Shown piece by piece: positions 1 through 10,977 of a DNA stretch of 64,000 nucleotides. Made by a program: the position numbers and the translations under genes. The notes under the pieces are model-generated. The model did no database searches and was not told the DNA's origin. It saw only the letters and a list, made by a program, of their open reading frames with translations. The DNA is from Hyposmocoma kahamanoa (Eukaryota; Arthropoda; Insecta; Lepidoptera; Cosmopterigidae), in assembly GCF_003589595.1 (NCBI RefSeq), contig NW_020653713.1, positions 2,613,551-2,677,550 on the forward strand, read 5' to 3'. Position 1 is the first letter of the stretch, and every line of letters begins with the position of its first letter.

Positions 1-215
1 AACCATATTGGAGTAGGGGTAAAATAATTAAGAAAATAGGCATTGGATGTCAATTGCAATAACGGAAATAATCCAATAGCTAGCCACGCTGATTCAGTAA
101 ATGAGAAAAGAAGACTTCCCCTAGACGTATTGTACAGACCAACCATAAAAAATAAATAAATAGCAATGTCTTCAGTATTGCACCATAGTCCTTCACACCT
201 GCTAAGGAAAAATAA

Positions 216-3200
216 TTAATAACTGTTCTTTAATAGTGGAGACCAACCTTTCGGTCTTCCTCGTCCCTTTCCCTTGACAACAACGACAAGCTCTCCCGAA
301 GTCTCCATATGACCTATAATCTCGGGCTCCTTGGGCACCATTAGCTTCGTCTCAACGTCGGTTTCTGGCTTCGTTTCGTTCTCGCTGTCGTCTCCATCGG
401 TCACGCCTTCCTCTTTGAATATCCTTTCCAATTCTTTGCCCTGAAATAAACAACGATAATCACGAATCAGACAAATACTCGAGAAAAACTAACATGTAAA
501 CATAGTATAATAAAACTAGTAGCCCAAGCCCCGCCTGTTTGACGCGTCAATGCCTACATGTAGCAAAATATAATTTTAGACACAGAGAGAGGGGAAGTCT
601 AGTTTCATAAAGACTTGTGTTGTACTCAGTAGACAATACTATACTATAGTCCATCTGTTTAGGTACTTAACTAAATGTAAACAATCTTGAGATGTCTATT
701 TAATGAAATATACATTTATAAAATGATTTTCCCTTACCTTCAAATACAAAATACAAATACTTAGCTTCATATGAAATTGCATGCCTATTTTTATACCTAT
801 TGATTTGTAAAGCTTATGTTTCAATAAAAAGATGTATCAAGATTGTTTACGTTTAGTTAAGTACCTAAACAAATGGACTATAGTACAGATAGCCAACTTC
901 ATATAAAGAAGTGTAGCACTCGTAACTCCACTTATTCGATCGCTTTTGATTCTTACCGTTGATCACTAGATGGTACCAAGTAAACCCACGATGCTATTGT
1001 AATAATATTCTGAAAGGCCAACAGATGGCAGTTATTACATTTTTGTCAAGGTTAATGCTCTTGTTCAGGTGTTGATTATTACAATAATATACAATAACAT
1101 GGGGACTGGCTTGTGGCCTCCATTTCTCTTCTCCTGTGGACTCTTGTTGTGGGTCAGATCCCGTATAGGTTTGGCCGAACTGAATATTGATGCTCAGGGA
1201 TATGAAGATGACCTAGTGATCACAGTTCCGAGGGCACTGTTAAAGTACTATATCATCACTTATGCAAGGAGCATTTGACACCATTTCCGCATGGTGTCAA
1301 TATAACGAATTATCATTTATTAATGCAGAAAAGACAATAATTGTCCCCTTCATTAGGAGACGGAAACTAGACAAGTTAGTGGAACTGATCCTTGGTGGCA
1401 GGGCTGTGGGTTTTTCCGCAGAAGTCAAATATCTAGGGATATATTCTTATGGTAGGACTGTGTTGGCATCTAATACCAAAGATGAATAATCTCAGGTTAT
1501 ATAAGGTAATTGTGAGGCCCATAGTGATATACACCTCTGTTGCTTGGAGTACCAAAGTCAGCCGAACAACCATAATAGAAAAATTACCTGCACAGCTTCT
1601 TTGAATCTGTTTGGAGTTTTTCTCCTTCTCTTCCCAGGTACCTCTTCCTTATTTTCCTGTTCTTTAGCAGCCAGTTCCGATTCCCTGGCCGCAGTTTCCT
1701 TTGCAATCTCCTCTGGAGACTTCGGCTTCTTGGGTGGGCGGCCACGTTTGCGCTTGGGCCTTTCCAGCCCAGACACTTGCAAGGAAATAGGATGCTCTTC
1801 ATGGTAGATGCCATCATTACTGTTCACTGAAACTGATTAATAGTGTTTTTAGATTGTTATCACCATTCTAGGTTGTAGTTGGTTCAGCCAGTATCCATTG
1901 CCATCCAGCATGGTAATAATGCCAGTATTATGGGAACTCTTTTGCCAGACACTATAGACAGCTGGAGTTTTTTTTAAGTAAGACAAATTCTCTTGTAAAT
2001 CCCAGTTTCTCTATGAACCAAGCCTAGTGCTGACCTTTAAGATCTTTAATATAATCTTTAATATCTGTTTTTATTGAATAAATTTGCTAAAAAATAAAAA
2101 GGTGAACCATCAAATTGTGGAACCAACTCCCGGCGCATGTATTCCCTCCCCTCTATAACATCGGGTCCTTCAAACGTAGTGTGAAGAAGCATTTGGCCAG
2201 ACCGGCAAAATGATAGTGACGGAGTGAAGATATTTGTGTTTTCCATCCGTTACTCTCATCTCTGGACTGTATTCGCACTTTCCATCAGGCGCGGTGCAGT
2301 CATTTTGCCGAGTCACAATAAAAAAAAAAAAAAAAAAAAAAAAAAGGTATGTTTGCATTTTGTACATTTCACTTTTTACAAATAAAATGGAATAATATTA
2401 AAATTTTATGTATGCTAATCCAGGTGATCCTACGCTCATTGCAAAATCATGATCATGGGCACACTGACGTCATGACCAAACATTTAACTGCCACTGTGCC
2501 TGGCCGAACAGGTACCATGCTGGACTGCTACTGCAGAGGTCCTGGGAACGATTCCCAGGCCAGGAGAAATATTTGTTTGGCCTATATTTATTTCTCTTGT
2601 GAGGTTGGGTGTAATTTGTGGTTGTCTATGTGGGTGTGTCCATAGCACCTGCGATACAGGGTTCCCTTAGTGTGTGCATTCTTTGTCTACTTTACATAAA
2701 GACCTGTGAGATGTATTCTGAATTTGGTATTTGACTGACACACCTCTAGATTGAGAGTAGGTGTTATACATACTATCATAAACAATGTGGTCAGCATTAA
2801 CATCTTCTTGGCCCTCCTGTGCTTTAAAAACTGTTTTCTTGTACTCTTTTTCCCGCTGATAGAGCTCTCGAATGATTTTCTGGAAATAACAAGATAAATT
2901 TTGAACCAAATGTTTCTCTCTGGTAACTGTTGAATGTTTTTAATTAACTGGGCTAAGGCTTTTGAATATACCAACTCGTTCTCTTTTTCTATAATTTACA
3001 ACAATTTAAATATTAACATGTAATTGGACATAGTTATGCAAACAAGAACCAACCAACACCTCGAGTGAAATTGATTTATGTATTTAGGTAGAACACCAGA
3101 CGTGTCCTTTACTCGCTCACAAAATATCCTGGCAATATATCAAGCCAAAACGGAGAAAATAAAAGTCCTTCAGGGTACCAACCCTAAATAACTAACTTTT

Positions 3201-4316
3201 TAATAGCTAAAAAGAACCATGCTGCTTAACTTCATACAATGTATTTTTTTAAATATGCTAAATGAATCTATGTCACATGTACTGAAGTACTGTAGATCTT
3301 TAGCGTTTCATTACGAAAACTACATAGAACATGGTTCTCATTAACTAAATAAAAAGATACATAATGTTTTCTATTTACTGCTACATACTAGTTTCCCTAT
3401 ATCATTCTCAATACTACACATAACTCACGTTGTTTGTCTCAAATAACTTACCTATTTATTACTTCACATTGTTTTTACAAAAATCTAATTATCTCGAAAG
3501 CGACATTTTGTGGGTTGGTTGTAGTTTGCATAACTATGTCCAATTATATTTATGTAAGCGAAATGTACATCCTAGAGTAACTAAATGTAATTTTTTGTTA
3601 CCTGCCCATTGATGATGAGGTTCAGAAACTCTACTGTGGCCTCCAGTTGAATGGTACAGCCAGGACAAATAGTGCGTGGCAGCTGACCATCATCTGATAC
3701 CTGAAAGAGCATAATTTGTAGAATGTGAAGGAATTAGACTACTTCATGCTCTTAAACGAGATACCAATTCCAAAGAAGATTCGAGTGCTCTATATAACGC
3801 TGTCCTATGAAATACATACCTACTCGTTGTAGATCTTTGACTTTTATAGTGCAATTTTTTCAGCACCGCAAGTAAAGGGCGATTACTGTCAAATTGTGGC
3901 GCCAGATTGAGATAAAAATATCCAGATCCTCTCACCAAAGTACGTATTATTAGCGTTATGGGAATGATGAATCTAAATTTAGGTTATGACATTAATATAC
4001 TAATATTTAAAAACCCAGAAATTATAATTGTATTTTATAGACGCAGTGCCCTGATACATCGGCGAAAATTATAGCAATTAGGGAATGAAATGTTATAACT
4101 GTGCGAAAAGTCAGCCATCTTGAAATATAAATTGAAGTCAATACAACCACAAATTAAAATCACCTTGATAGGCAAATACGTGTTGATTATCTCACTTAAA
4201 TTTTGAGTATTTTCTTCAGGAGAATATAATAAAGTTCCACTATCATTTTCTTCACCACATAATCTACAAACAGTGGAATTGTAGAGAAACACTTCCATGT
4301 TCAAGAACAGATACAA
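216..4316 (-). CDS. ZAD zinc-finger-associated / AT-hook DNA-binding protein (spliced, 5 exons seen, 3' end uncertain)
   Basis: The frame joins across five exons on the minus strand with matching phases: 4164-4316, 3602-3700, 2744-2879, 1588-1826 and 216-440. Every junction shows GT/AG (for example AAG|gtgatt, tttcag|GTA, ttccag|AAA, CAG|gtaatt, tttcag|GGC). Exons 1 and 2 carry a ZAD: CRLCGEEN in exon 1 and ICPGC in exon 2 supply the two Cys pairs that bind zinc in this arthropod dimerisation domain. Exon 4 has a basic AT-hook (KRKRGRPPKK) and a second basic block (GKRRRKTPNRFK). Exon 5 is acidic and ends in another AT-hook (GKGRGRPKG). If translation stops at 216 the product is 283 aa (277 aa from the second Met at 4298). 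ZAD proteins usually carry C2H2 fingers after the ZAD, and none is seen. The sequence AAAG|GTTGGT inside the last AT-hook could be a donor leading to exons left of the window, so the 3' end is open. It is inferred to be a nuclear transcription or chromatin factor. Confidence 0.72.
1093..1560 (+). pseudogene. Decayed non-LTR reverse transcriptase fragment in intron 4 of the ZAD gene
   Basis: Three plus-strand frame pieces read as consecutive parts of a LINE reverse transcriptase. The first has a degenerate catalytic-box region (GYEDDLVI, where the YADD motif normally lies). The second matches the usual thumb-side segment (WCQYNELSFINAEKT, then FIRRRKLDKL and EVKYLGI). The third (YKVIVRPIVIYTSVAW) lies in another frame near 1495-1545. 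The frames are broken and the fragment ends near the next ZAD exon. It is a dead insertion opposite in orientation to the host gene; jockey/CR1-type origin is likely but not certain. Confidence 0.7.
2101..2345 (+). mobile_element. LINE 3' end, family L1-a (copy 1, 5'-truncated)
   Basis: This begins inside the C-terminal reverse-transcriptase tail (WNQLPAH region) and runs through a 3' UTR to CACAATA followed by a long poly-A run (about 2321-2345). The same 3' end recurs at 14226-14640 and 34710-35105, which reach further 5'. It sits in intron 3 of the ZAD gene on the opposite strand. Confidence 0.85.
2486..2685 (+). mobile_element. tRNA-derived SINE, family A (copy 1)
   Basis: The head resembles a tRNA, with an A-box-like TGGCCGAACAGG and a B-box-like GAACGATTCCC. 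The body is shared with the other copies (AGAAATATTTGT...GGCCTA...GTGTAATTTGTGGTTGTC) and the 3' end reads GTGTGTGCATT. Other copies: 15003-15205, 19268-19485, 22411-22507, 23270-23395, 35118-35205, 42755-42963 and 46676-46850. This copy lies in ZAD intron 3, just outside exon 3. Confidence 0.85.
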
Positions 4317-4648
4317 TTATGCGCCACCTACTTCCGTATAAAGAGAACTATGTAGAGCGTTTAGTTATTATTATATCATTTTTATAATGTAGTGATTTGT
4401 AAGATAATTTTCATGGAAATGTATAATATATTTTTAAAATTGAATACGTCATTTGAATCTTGCGAATGGCATTTATTTCAAAAAAATAGACGAAAATGTA
4501 AAATGAAAATGAATTTTGTGATGTTTCGATGAAGAGTACAGTTTGCAACATTGCGTTTTACGTTTTGACAGCCCTTTCCGGTTTAGTTCTTGGGGCTTGA
4601 AGCCGTAGTTTCGGTTTTTATTATTTTAATCGCCTCTAATCCAACAAA
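4317..4648. promoter_or_regulatory. Shared head-to-head intergenic promoter region, ZAD gene / TCTP
   Basis: Only 332 bp separate the first ATG of the minus-strand ZAD gene from the ATG of plus-strand TCTP, so both 5' UTRs and both core promoters must fit here or overlap (unless there are unseen 5' exons). The segment is free of recognisable repeats, unlike most non-coding DNA in the window. No TATA box is obvious at a sensible spacing. Bidirectional function is inferred from spacing only. Confidence 0.6.
4572..4579 (+). promoter_or_regulatory. 5'-TOP-like pyrimidine tract, likely TCTP transcription start
   Basis: The run CCCTTTCC follows TTTGACAG about 70 nt before the TCTP ATG. TCTP mRNAs in animals typically start with a C followed by a short pyrimidine tract that puts their translation under growth (TOR) control. 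The tract and its distance from the ATG fit that; the start site itself is inferred. Confidence 0.5.
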
Positions 4649-6476
4649 ATGAGGATCTATAAAGATATTATTACTGGTAAATATGTTTATTGTGTTACAA
4701 AATTATATTTTATGTGAATATTTACCGTGTTGTGTGACTTAATGACATTTTTTGATATCAGTGATTTTGACATTTCATTTTGAAGAGACTGCTCATCATA
4801 TCGTTTTCGATTTCATGGGTTTATGTGCCACATCGACAATCCAGATGGTCAGGGATGGGTACATAATGAAGTTACTTGTACTGAGAGTGGTTTGTGATAT
4901 TTTCAGGTGACGAGATGTTCTCGGACACGTATAAAATGAAATTGGTGGATGATGTCGTGTACGAAGTTACCGGTAAATTGGTTACCAGACAGCAGGATGA
5001 CATCAAAATCGAGGGTTTTAATCCCTCTGCGGAGGAAGCTGATGAAGGCACTGACTCGGCTGTCGAGCGCGGTGTTGACGTAGTGTTAAATCACAGGCTA
5101 TGTGAGACTTACGCATTTGGAGACAAGAAATCCTACACATTATATCTAAAAGACTACATGAAGAAGTGAGTACATTGTATATATGTATAATTAAGTTTAT
5201 AATCCATGCTGACTCATTCGGTATTGGTTGGTTGATGTTGAATCAGAGAAGTGTAGTGAATCAGATGATTAAAAATCATGTGCAATTCTCTGTGGTTAGG
5301 GTTAAAGTATAAACCATTAATTGGATATTCATGGGGAATAGATGAAAAAGATGTACTCTTTTGTATTAAGATAGTATATTATATTATGTTCTTTGTTTAT
5401 GCCTTTATAAATAAATAGAAATTAGGCCACATTACATACATTGCTCTGACCCCGTTATTTAGTTAAAGCACTTGTGTTATGGAAATCTGAAACAACGATG
5501 GTACCACACACATCCAGACTCGAGACAATATACAAAAGTTGGTTTTCTACACCAACCCAGCAGGGAATCAAACCCGGGATCTTACAGATGGCGACAATCC
5601 AGTCTGCAATTGACTCAACCACAGAGGCTATCAATTTTTTTTGTACATGACTTTTGTGTAAAAAGTGGAAGAATAGTGCTGTTGAGAAGTGCTACTGTCT
5701 TTAGCCTGAAAGCATTATGTCGGCTTTTCCTTATCTGACCTAAGTGAGGTCAAGTTGACCTTATCGAGTGTTAAGTTCAAGATCACATTTATTGTGAATT
5801 ATCTTGTGATCTTAATTGAAATGTAGTAATGTAAAAGAACTAAGAATTCAACTTTATTATTCCAATATTTATGGTATAACTTTGAACATAGTTACGCTGT
5901 AGACCCATTGTTAAAGAGAAGTAAGGTAGTATTAGGTTTCATCGATAGTGTTTAATTATTATATCTCGATACTGCCTTTTCAAGATTATGGTCTCAACCT
6001 TCATTTATTATTTCATATGCCGTTTACTTTGCTATATAGCATCATCTATCACCACAGTCTGAACCACTAAATTTCATCCTGTGGAGCTTAATGGTGCAAA
6101 ATCAAATAGCTTTAATGAAAAAACATTCATTTTCATAATGTTTGTTCATGAAATAGAGCTGACATTACTATGAATCCTATATTGTAACTCTGAGATGTAA
6201 AAAATATGTTTGAATGTGTGTTAAGACAGTTTTTTCTTTTTCAGAATTTTACAACGATTGGAAGAGAAGTCTCCTGATCAAGTAGACATTTTCAAGACCA
6301 ACATGAACAAGGTGATGAAGGAATACCTTAGCAGGTTTAAGGACCTTCAGTTTTTCACTGGCGAGTCTATGGACTGTGATGGCATGGTGGCCATGCTGGA
6401 ATACAGAGATATTGATGGAGTGTCCACACCTATCTTGATGTTCTTTAAACATGGTCTTGAGGAGGAAAAATTCTGA
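4649..6476 (+). CDS. Tctp: Translationally controlled tumour protein (TCTP), complete, 3 exons
   Basis: Exons are 4649-4676, 4907-5165 and 6245-6476. The joints are ACTG|gtaaat, tttcag|GTGACG, AAGAA|gtgagt and tttcag|AATTTT, with phases that join to one 172-residue frame, the usual family length. Landmarks are the N-terminus MRIYKDIITGDEMFSD, the family signature region around residues 45-55 (EGFNPSAEEADEG), the acidic flexible loop, the helical hairpin (YMKKILQRLEEK onward) and a C-terminus with MLEYRDIDGVSTPILMFFKHGLEEEKF split over the last strands. TCTP is a conserved cytoplasmic calcium- and tubulin-binding growth protein with the Mss4-like fold; in insects it has been linked to Rheb/TOR signalling. 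A tRNA-derived SINE sits in intron 2. All expected blocks are present and no defect is seen. Confidence 0.97.
5430..5635 (-). mobile_element. tRNA-derived SINE in TCTP intron 2
   Basis: Read on the minus strand it has an A-box-like TGGTTGAGTCAATTG and a B-box-like GGTTTGATTCCC about 45 nt downstream, followed by an unrelated body that ends in a T/A-rich tail (TTTCTATTTATTTATAAA). It is antisense to TCTP. The sequence differs from families A and C and I see only this copy. The left boundary is approximate. Confidence 0.65.
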
Positions 6477-6647
6477 AATCTTAAAGTTTAAGTAAAACTA
6501 CTCTCATAATATTCCATGTACAACTACCACTCGCCTAAAAACTCCATTTTTTTATTTATTTACAAAAATCACTGCATACTGCTTCGGCTTCTCCCATCAC
6601 AAGGCTGAACACTTTTGTAATGTATAAAATGTATGTTGCATACTATA

Positions 6648-6653
6648 AATAAA
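6648..6653 (+). terminator. Poly-A signal AATAAA of TCTP
   Basis: AATAAA lies 172 nt after the TCTP stop codon in AT-rich DNA, a normal 3' UTR length for this gene. It is the first perfect hexamer after the stop. Confidence 0.75.
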
Positions 6654-6676
6654 TTAATGAACAATTTATTTCTGAA

Positions 6677-7560
6677 TTTCCTTTTCCTTGGCAAAGTTCC
6701 TAAAAATTTTACACGTTTATAAGCGTGATGCATCATGGTTCCCTGGTTTTATGCACTTTGGTTTCTTACCGAATGCTCTTTTAGTTTACGAAACTATGGA
6801 AAGATGGCGTTGTTTATATTGGCCCCGTGCGATAGATGGCGCTGTACGTTTGAATACAATTGGATGTAGAGCTTCTCCATATGCGTCACAGATGTCGCTT
6901 TCTTTAGTTTTGATTTGTATACCCATACCTACTCGTAATAAGTATTTTTTTAATAGAAACTTTCTACTTTTGAGTTTACTATATTTTAACTGTATTTAGG
7001 AAAAGCGTATTTCTATAGACATCTCCTGTATACATGGATTGTACATGAGGTTCCTCATAAATAAAAATAAAACAATTTTTAATTTGAGGTATGTTATATT
7101 TATCGAGCTTGTATGTAATAACTACAATAAAGTACAGAAATGACCAATGATCTATTACAATGTCGTGAGTTACCACTAATCACAATTTTTCATATGTATT
7201 TATCGTTTTTCTTGTATACTTTTTAGGCATAATTACTAGGCACTAGTGCCTTAACGCTTAGTCTTTACTTTCTCAGTATTTACATGAACAAAACACCACC
7301 AAGACTCAGTAGGTATATCGTATTTGACAAAGTGTAGGTGATGAATTAGAAAGAAGATTTTTATTGACATACAAAAATAGGTGTTTTCCTAGAAGACAAA
7401 AAATGTTATTAGGTACCTGACTGATTTTGTAACTACATAACATATTATAATTCATTAAGGTTCAATTTATTGTTGGTGTTTCATGTGTTGCATGTTTTAA
7501 AAAATAATAAATATTTTATTTGTTGATTATAATGACGTCTGCTGGAGAGCAATATTTATA
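6677..7560. other. AT-rich spacer between TCTP and a mariner element
   Basis: No gene or recognisable repeat is seen. Open frames here are short and without recognisable domains. Two nearby copies of a GATGGCG-type motif (around 6804 and 6834) are the only local regularity. Confidence 0.5.
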
Positions 7561-7564
7561 TGTA

Positions 7565-8886
7565 TACATTCAGTCAAAAAAGTATCGGGAATGGATGATT
7601 TGTTTATGGTTCCAAATTTAAATTTTTGTTTTTTTGTAGTTGTTAGATTGGCACAACTGTTTTCCATTTTGGCGCGGAGTTTGAGTTGTATGTGTTATTT
7701 ATATTAAATACAGTGCTGGTTTTAGTAATATCATATATAGTGTGTATTGCGAATTTCATAATGGACAAAAATATCGAACAAAGAGTTTGTCTTAAATTTT
7801 GCATCGCCAATGGAATTTCGTGTTCAGAGTCACTGAAAATGTTACAGAAGGCTTACGGTGACTCGACTTTATCAAAAACTCGTGCTTATGAGTGGTTCAA
7901 AGCGTTAAGAAGCGGTCGAGATGTGATGGAAGATTTGCCTCGCTCTGGTAGGCCGTCAACGTCTGCAACTGAAGTTAACATCGCAAAAGTGAAGAAATAG
8001 TGACTGAAAATCCCCATTCAACTCTGAGAGAGATAGCCGCCGAACTTTCTGTATCTCACGAGTCGATCCGTACCATTTTAACTAATCATTTGGGTATGAA
8101 ACATGTTGCTGCTCGGCTAGTCCCAAAAGATCTGAATTTTCTCCAAAAACTCAATCGCATGAAAGTCGCTGAGGACATGCTAGAACGAGTCAGTTCGGAC
8201 CCAACATTCATGAAACGCATTGTTACCGGTGACGAGACGTGGGTTTACGAGTTTGACATGCAAACTAGTCAACAAGCTTCGGAGTGGCGCCTTCCAACTG
8301 AACCGAAACCGAAAAAACCACGCCAAAGTCGATCAAAAGTCAAAGTCATGTTGACTGTTTTCTTTGACTATCGCGGTGTTGTGCACTCTGAATTCTTACC
8401 GGAAGGTCTAACGGTAAATAAAGAATATTATTTGAGCGTTATGCGGCGTTTAAGAGAGCAAATTCGACGAAAAAGGCCAGATTTGTGGACAGAAAATTCT
8501 TGGATTTTGCACCACGACAATGCGCCTTCGCACAAGGCTATCATTGTGAACGAATTTTTGACCAAACACTCAACAAATACCATCCAACAACCACCATATT
8601 CACCAGATATGGCTCCTGCTGACTTTTTCTTTTTCCTAAACTCAAATTACCACTTCGTGGCACCCATTTTCAATCGATAGAAGACATAAAGGAGAATTCG
8701 CGGCGAGAACTGAACTCAATTCCGGAAGCAGCGATTAAAAAATGTTTTGATGAATGGATTATTCGTTGGCGCAAGTGTATCGTTTCTAAAGGATCATACT
8801 TTGAAGGTGATAAAATAAATTTGGATGAATAATAGACATTTTGTGTATTACTGATCTTTTCCCGGTACTTTCTTGACAGAGTGGTA
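7565..8886 (+). mobile_element. mariner element, about 1.32 kb, nearly full length
   Basis: Terminal inverted repeats are recognisable at both ends. The left end reads TCAAAAAAGTATCGGGAA after TATACATTCAG. The right end, on the other strand, reads TCAAGAAAGTACCGGGAA after TATACCACTCTG. Flanking TA dinucleotides fit Tc1/mariner target duplication. The transposase frame between them is damaged (see 7761-8832). Length and organisation are those of a classic mariner. Confidence 0.9.
7761..8832 (+). pseudogene. mariner transposase (DD34D), two frameshifts
   Basis: The N-terminal helix-turn-helix part starts MDKNIEQRVCLKFC and ends early near 7998, where one base appears missing before ATAGTGACTGAA. 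The next frame continues with the second helix-turn-helix (TLREIAAELSVSHESIR) and the catalytic core: D in VTGDETWVYEF, D in HHDNAPSH, and D in YSPDMAPADFF, with 34 residues between the last two. Around 8638 a second frameshift moves the end (SIEDIKENSRREL...EGDKINLDE, stop at 8830-8832) to another frame. The catalytic residues survive but the frame does not, so this copy cannot make transposase. Confidence 0.92.
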
Positions 8887-10432
8887 TACAAGGCATCCCA
8901 CAGCTATGCCATACGGTATAAAAGTACATTAAATACCGTATAAAAATAAAAAAAAACCGTAAAATAATACACTGACAGAAAATTTAACTGAAAGAAAACT
9001 TTAAAAATAATTCGAACTGCATTCAAAGATTTTTAAATAATCGCCTGTCCGAGCCGGGAATCGAACCCGCCAAATGTGAAAAAAAAAACACCTGTAACTA
9101 TACTGGTCGAAATCTTCAATCATAAGGATTGTTTCTAAATAACTCAGCAATTTAAATTAAAGGAAGACCATAAAATTTAACATTTAATTTTAATTTTGTA
9201 ACGCGGCAAAATTTTCTATCCACGGTATCTAAGGTACTTTCCATCCGTGTGGCATAGCCGTGAGACGCAATGTACAGGTTGAAAAACAGCTGCCCTATTA
9301 AAACCTCTTTTAATATCTAACCCAACAGTTGATACAATATTTATTAAGTAGTTTATTTTGTAATTAGTATGCTGTAGGTATCTAACATTTCATGTCTCAT
9401 AGAAACGCTATAACTAACAAATCTATGGCTGTTATAATTACTATATTAGTATGTATATATTTGAATGCTCTAGTTTTTAATAGGAAATGTCGTGTGGTTC
9501 AATTAAGATCCTGCAGGGAATTGCAATAAGCTGAAACCATTAAGTGATCACTAAGTTTTTTAAATAAGGTATTATTCACATTAAAAAAAACTGATAATAC
9601 GAATTAATTATCACAAGGTAATGAGAAGCATATGACATTCTTTTAATGATAATATTAATAAGAATACAATATTAATTTTCAGTATGAAATGGTTTAGAGT
9701 GTACATATTGGAGACAATGGGTGCCGCGTTCCTACACTATACGAATTCAGTGTAATAGCAATAGTGACAGACATAAGAAATCTCGTATTCAGTCGATTTA
9801 GCAAACCATATACCATACAATATTTAAAATCCAGAAATAATTTTATTATAATTTTAGAAGAACAAGATCGTATTAAATTTTATAAATATTTCAATATAGT
9901 ATAAATATATTTACAATCGTTAAATCTAATATTCTTTCTTCATATTGGTGTCTTATTTAACTCACACTTACTTTTATTAATTTATAAATAAAATATTAGA
10001 CATTAAAAAGATTTCTTATGGAATGGTTTTTTTGTACAAAATAAAAAATACAAACTACCACACTGGTAGAAAAAATTACAAATCACATGCTTTATGATGT
10101 ACATAAGTATATAGTTAATAATATAGTCGTAGCGGGAGTCCTTACGAGCGCCCCAAATACGTCCCCCTACGCGACTAGCTGTACATTGTACGAGTGTGTC
10201 CAATGAAAGTTTCACTTTCATTACCTCCCTCCCCGACATCTTATTGAAAAATAGAACCTCCCTACTTAAATTTATAATTTACAAATAAGGTACTCTTTTA
10301 ACCGAATACGATACATAATACAGTCCTCACTGGTCGTACGTACACCGAACCCGAAACTAACATCACTAACCGCTCTAGAGCACTACCTCCCATTATAATA
10401 ACCGTCCGTAGAAAACTTATATGGAATGAAGA
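8887..10432. other. AT-rich spacer downstream of the LRR gene
   Basis: Nothing coding is supported. A short B-box-like stretch on the minus strand near 9050-9085 (GGTTCGATTCCCGGC) may be a SINE scrap. The remainder is unique-looking AT-rich DNA that may include an alternative long 3' UTR of the LRR gene: another minus-strand AATAAA lies near 9973. Confidence 0.4.
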
Positions 10433-10438
10433 TTTATT
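10433..10438 (-). terminator. Candidate poly-A signal of the LRR receptor gene
   Basis: Minus-strand AATAAA lies about 50 nt beyond the second (distal) stop codon at 10489-10491. If used, it would include the whole readthrough extension in the mRNA, as expected if the extension is coding. Confidence 0.5.
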
Positions 10439-10488
10439 GCTAGAATTACAAGATCACAAACGATTGAAGAGTTTATAGCTTCACTCAC

Positions 10489-10974
10489 TCAACAATTGAA
10501 GGTGTTGGAGTGGCTGCAGGAGCGTGGATAGTCATCCATCGGCCTACCGTACCCGTTTTCCGGGATGATTGAATACTCCGGCTCACTGTAGTCCGCGTGC
10601 TCGCGTTCATACTCTCTATCCCGCGGGAAGCCGATTATGGTTTCTGAATTTCTCATATACCCATTTTCCTGCTTTCTCGAATAACGGGTGTCGAGGTTGC
10701 GTTGGAAATTTTCGGGGTGACAAACGACGCCATTCCGATTGTTCTTTTTATCTGGCAAGGAGCGTAGTGAGCCGTTGTTGAGCTGGTGGTGCGCCGGCGC
10801 TCCATTGTTAAGAGTGAGCGGCTGGTGCGGGCGCGAGTCGCCTCCAATGTATGTGAAGCCGTTCGCAGGCAGCGTGCCGCCGCCGCCGGCGCCGCCTCCC
10901 GAGCGTTGAGACCGCCGGGCCGAACCCTGGCCGCCTGACATGAAGAACACGCTCGGAGAGGCGTAAAGCTCTAG
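10489..10974 (-). CDS. In-frame C-terminal extension of the LRR receptor beyond TAG (candidate stop-codon readthrough)
   Basis: After the TAG at 10975-10977 the same frame runs on for 161 codons to TGA at 10489-10491. The extension starts LELYASPSVFFMSGGQ, has a Gly-rich basic stretch, then a polar Tyr-rich tail (YSRKQENGY, EYEREHADYSEPEYS, PENGYGRPMDDY) ending SNTFNC. The composition looks like a cytoplasmic signalling tail rather than 3' UTR, and the DNA is much richer in G+C than the UTR that follows. An internal Met (10948-10950) exists, but no separate gene structure is visible. Alternatives are a recent nonsense change or sequence error at TAG, removal of the stop by an unseen splice, or chance. 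Confidence 0.6.
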   Translation of the reverse strand, partial: LELYASPSVFFMSGGQGSARRSQRSGGGAGGGGTLPANGFTYIGGDSRPHQPLTLNNGAPAHHQLNNGSLRSLPDKKNNRNGVVCHPENFQRNLDTRYSRKQENGYMRNSETIIGFPRDREYEREHADYSEPEYSIIPENGYGRPMDDYPRSCSHSNTFNC

Positions 10975-10977
10975 CTA
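10971..10977 (-). promoter_or_regulatory. TAG-CTAG stop-codon context favouring readthrough
   Basis: The stop codon is followed directly by CTAG. A stop followed by CTA(G) is the best-known leaky context in animal readthrough genes (established for TGA-CTAG; TAG followed by CTA is weaker but also leaky). Here it stands between a complete receptor frame and a 161-codon in-frame extension. Confidence 0.55.

Noticed and set aside
1..215. A further mini-exon of the ZAD gene after ttccttagcag near 200
   Set aside because: It would need an intron of only about 50 nt and reads into low-complexity hydrophobic sequence; left as undecided end of the gene.
10003..10239. 78-codon minus-strand frame downstream of the LRR gene
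   Set aside because: It lies beyond the likely poly-A signal, in different sequence composition, with no recognisable motif.
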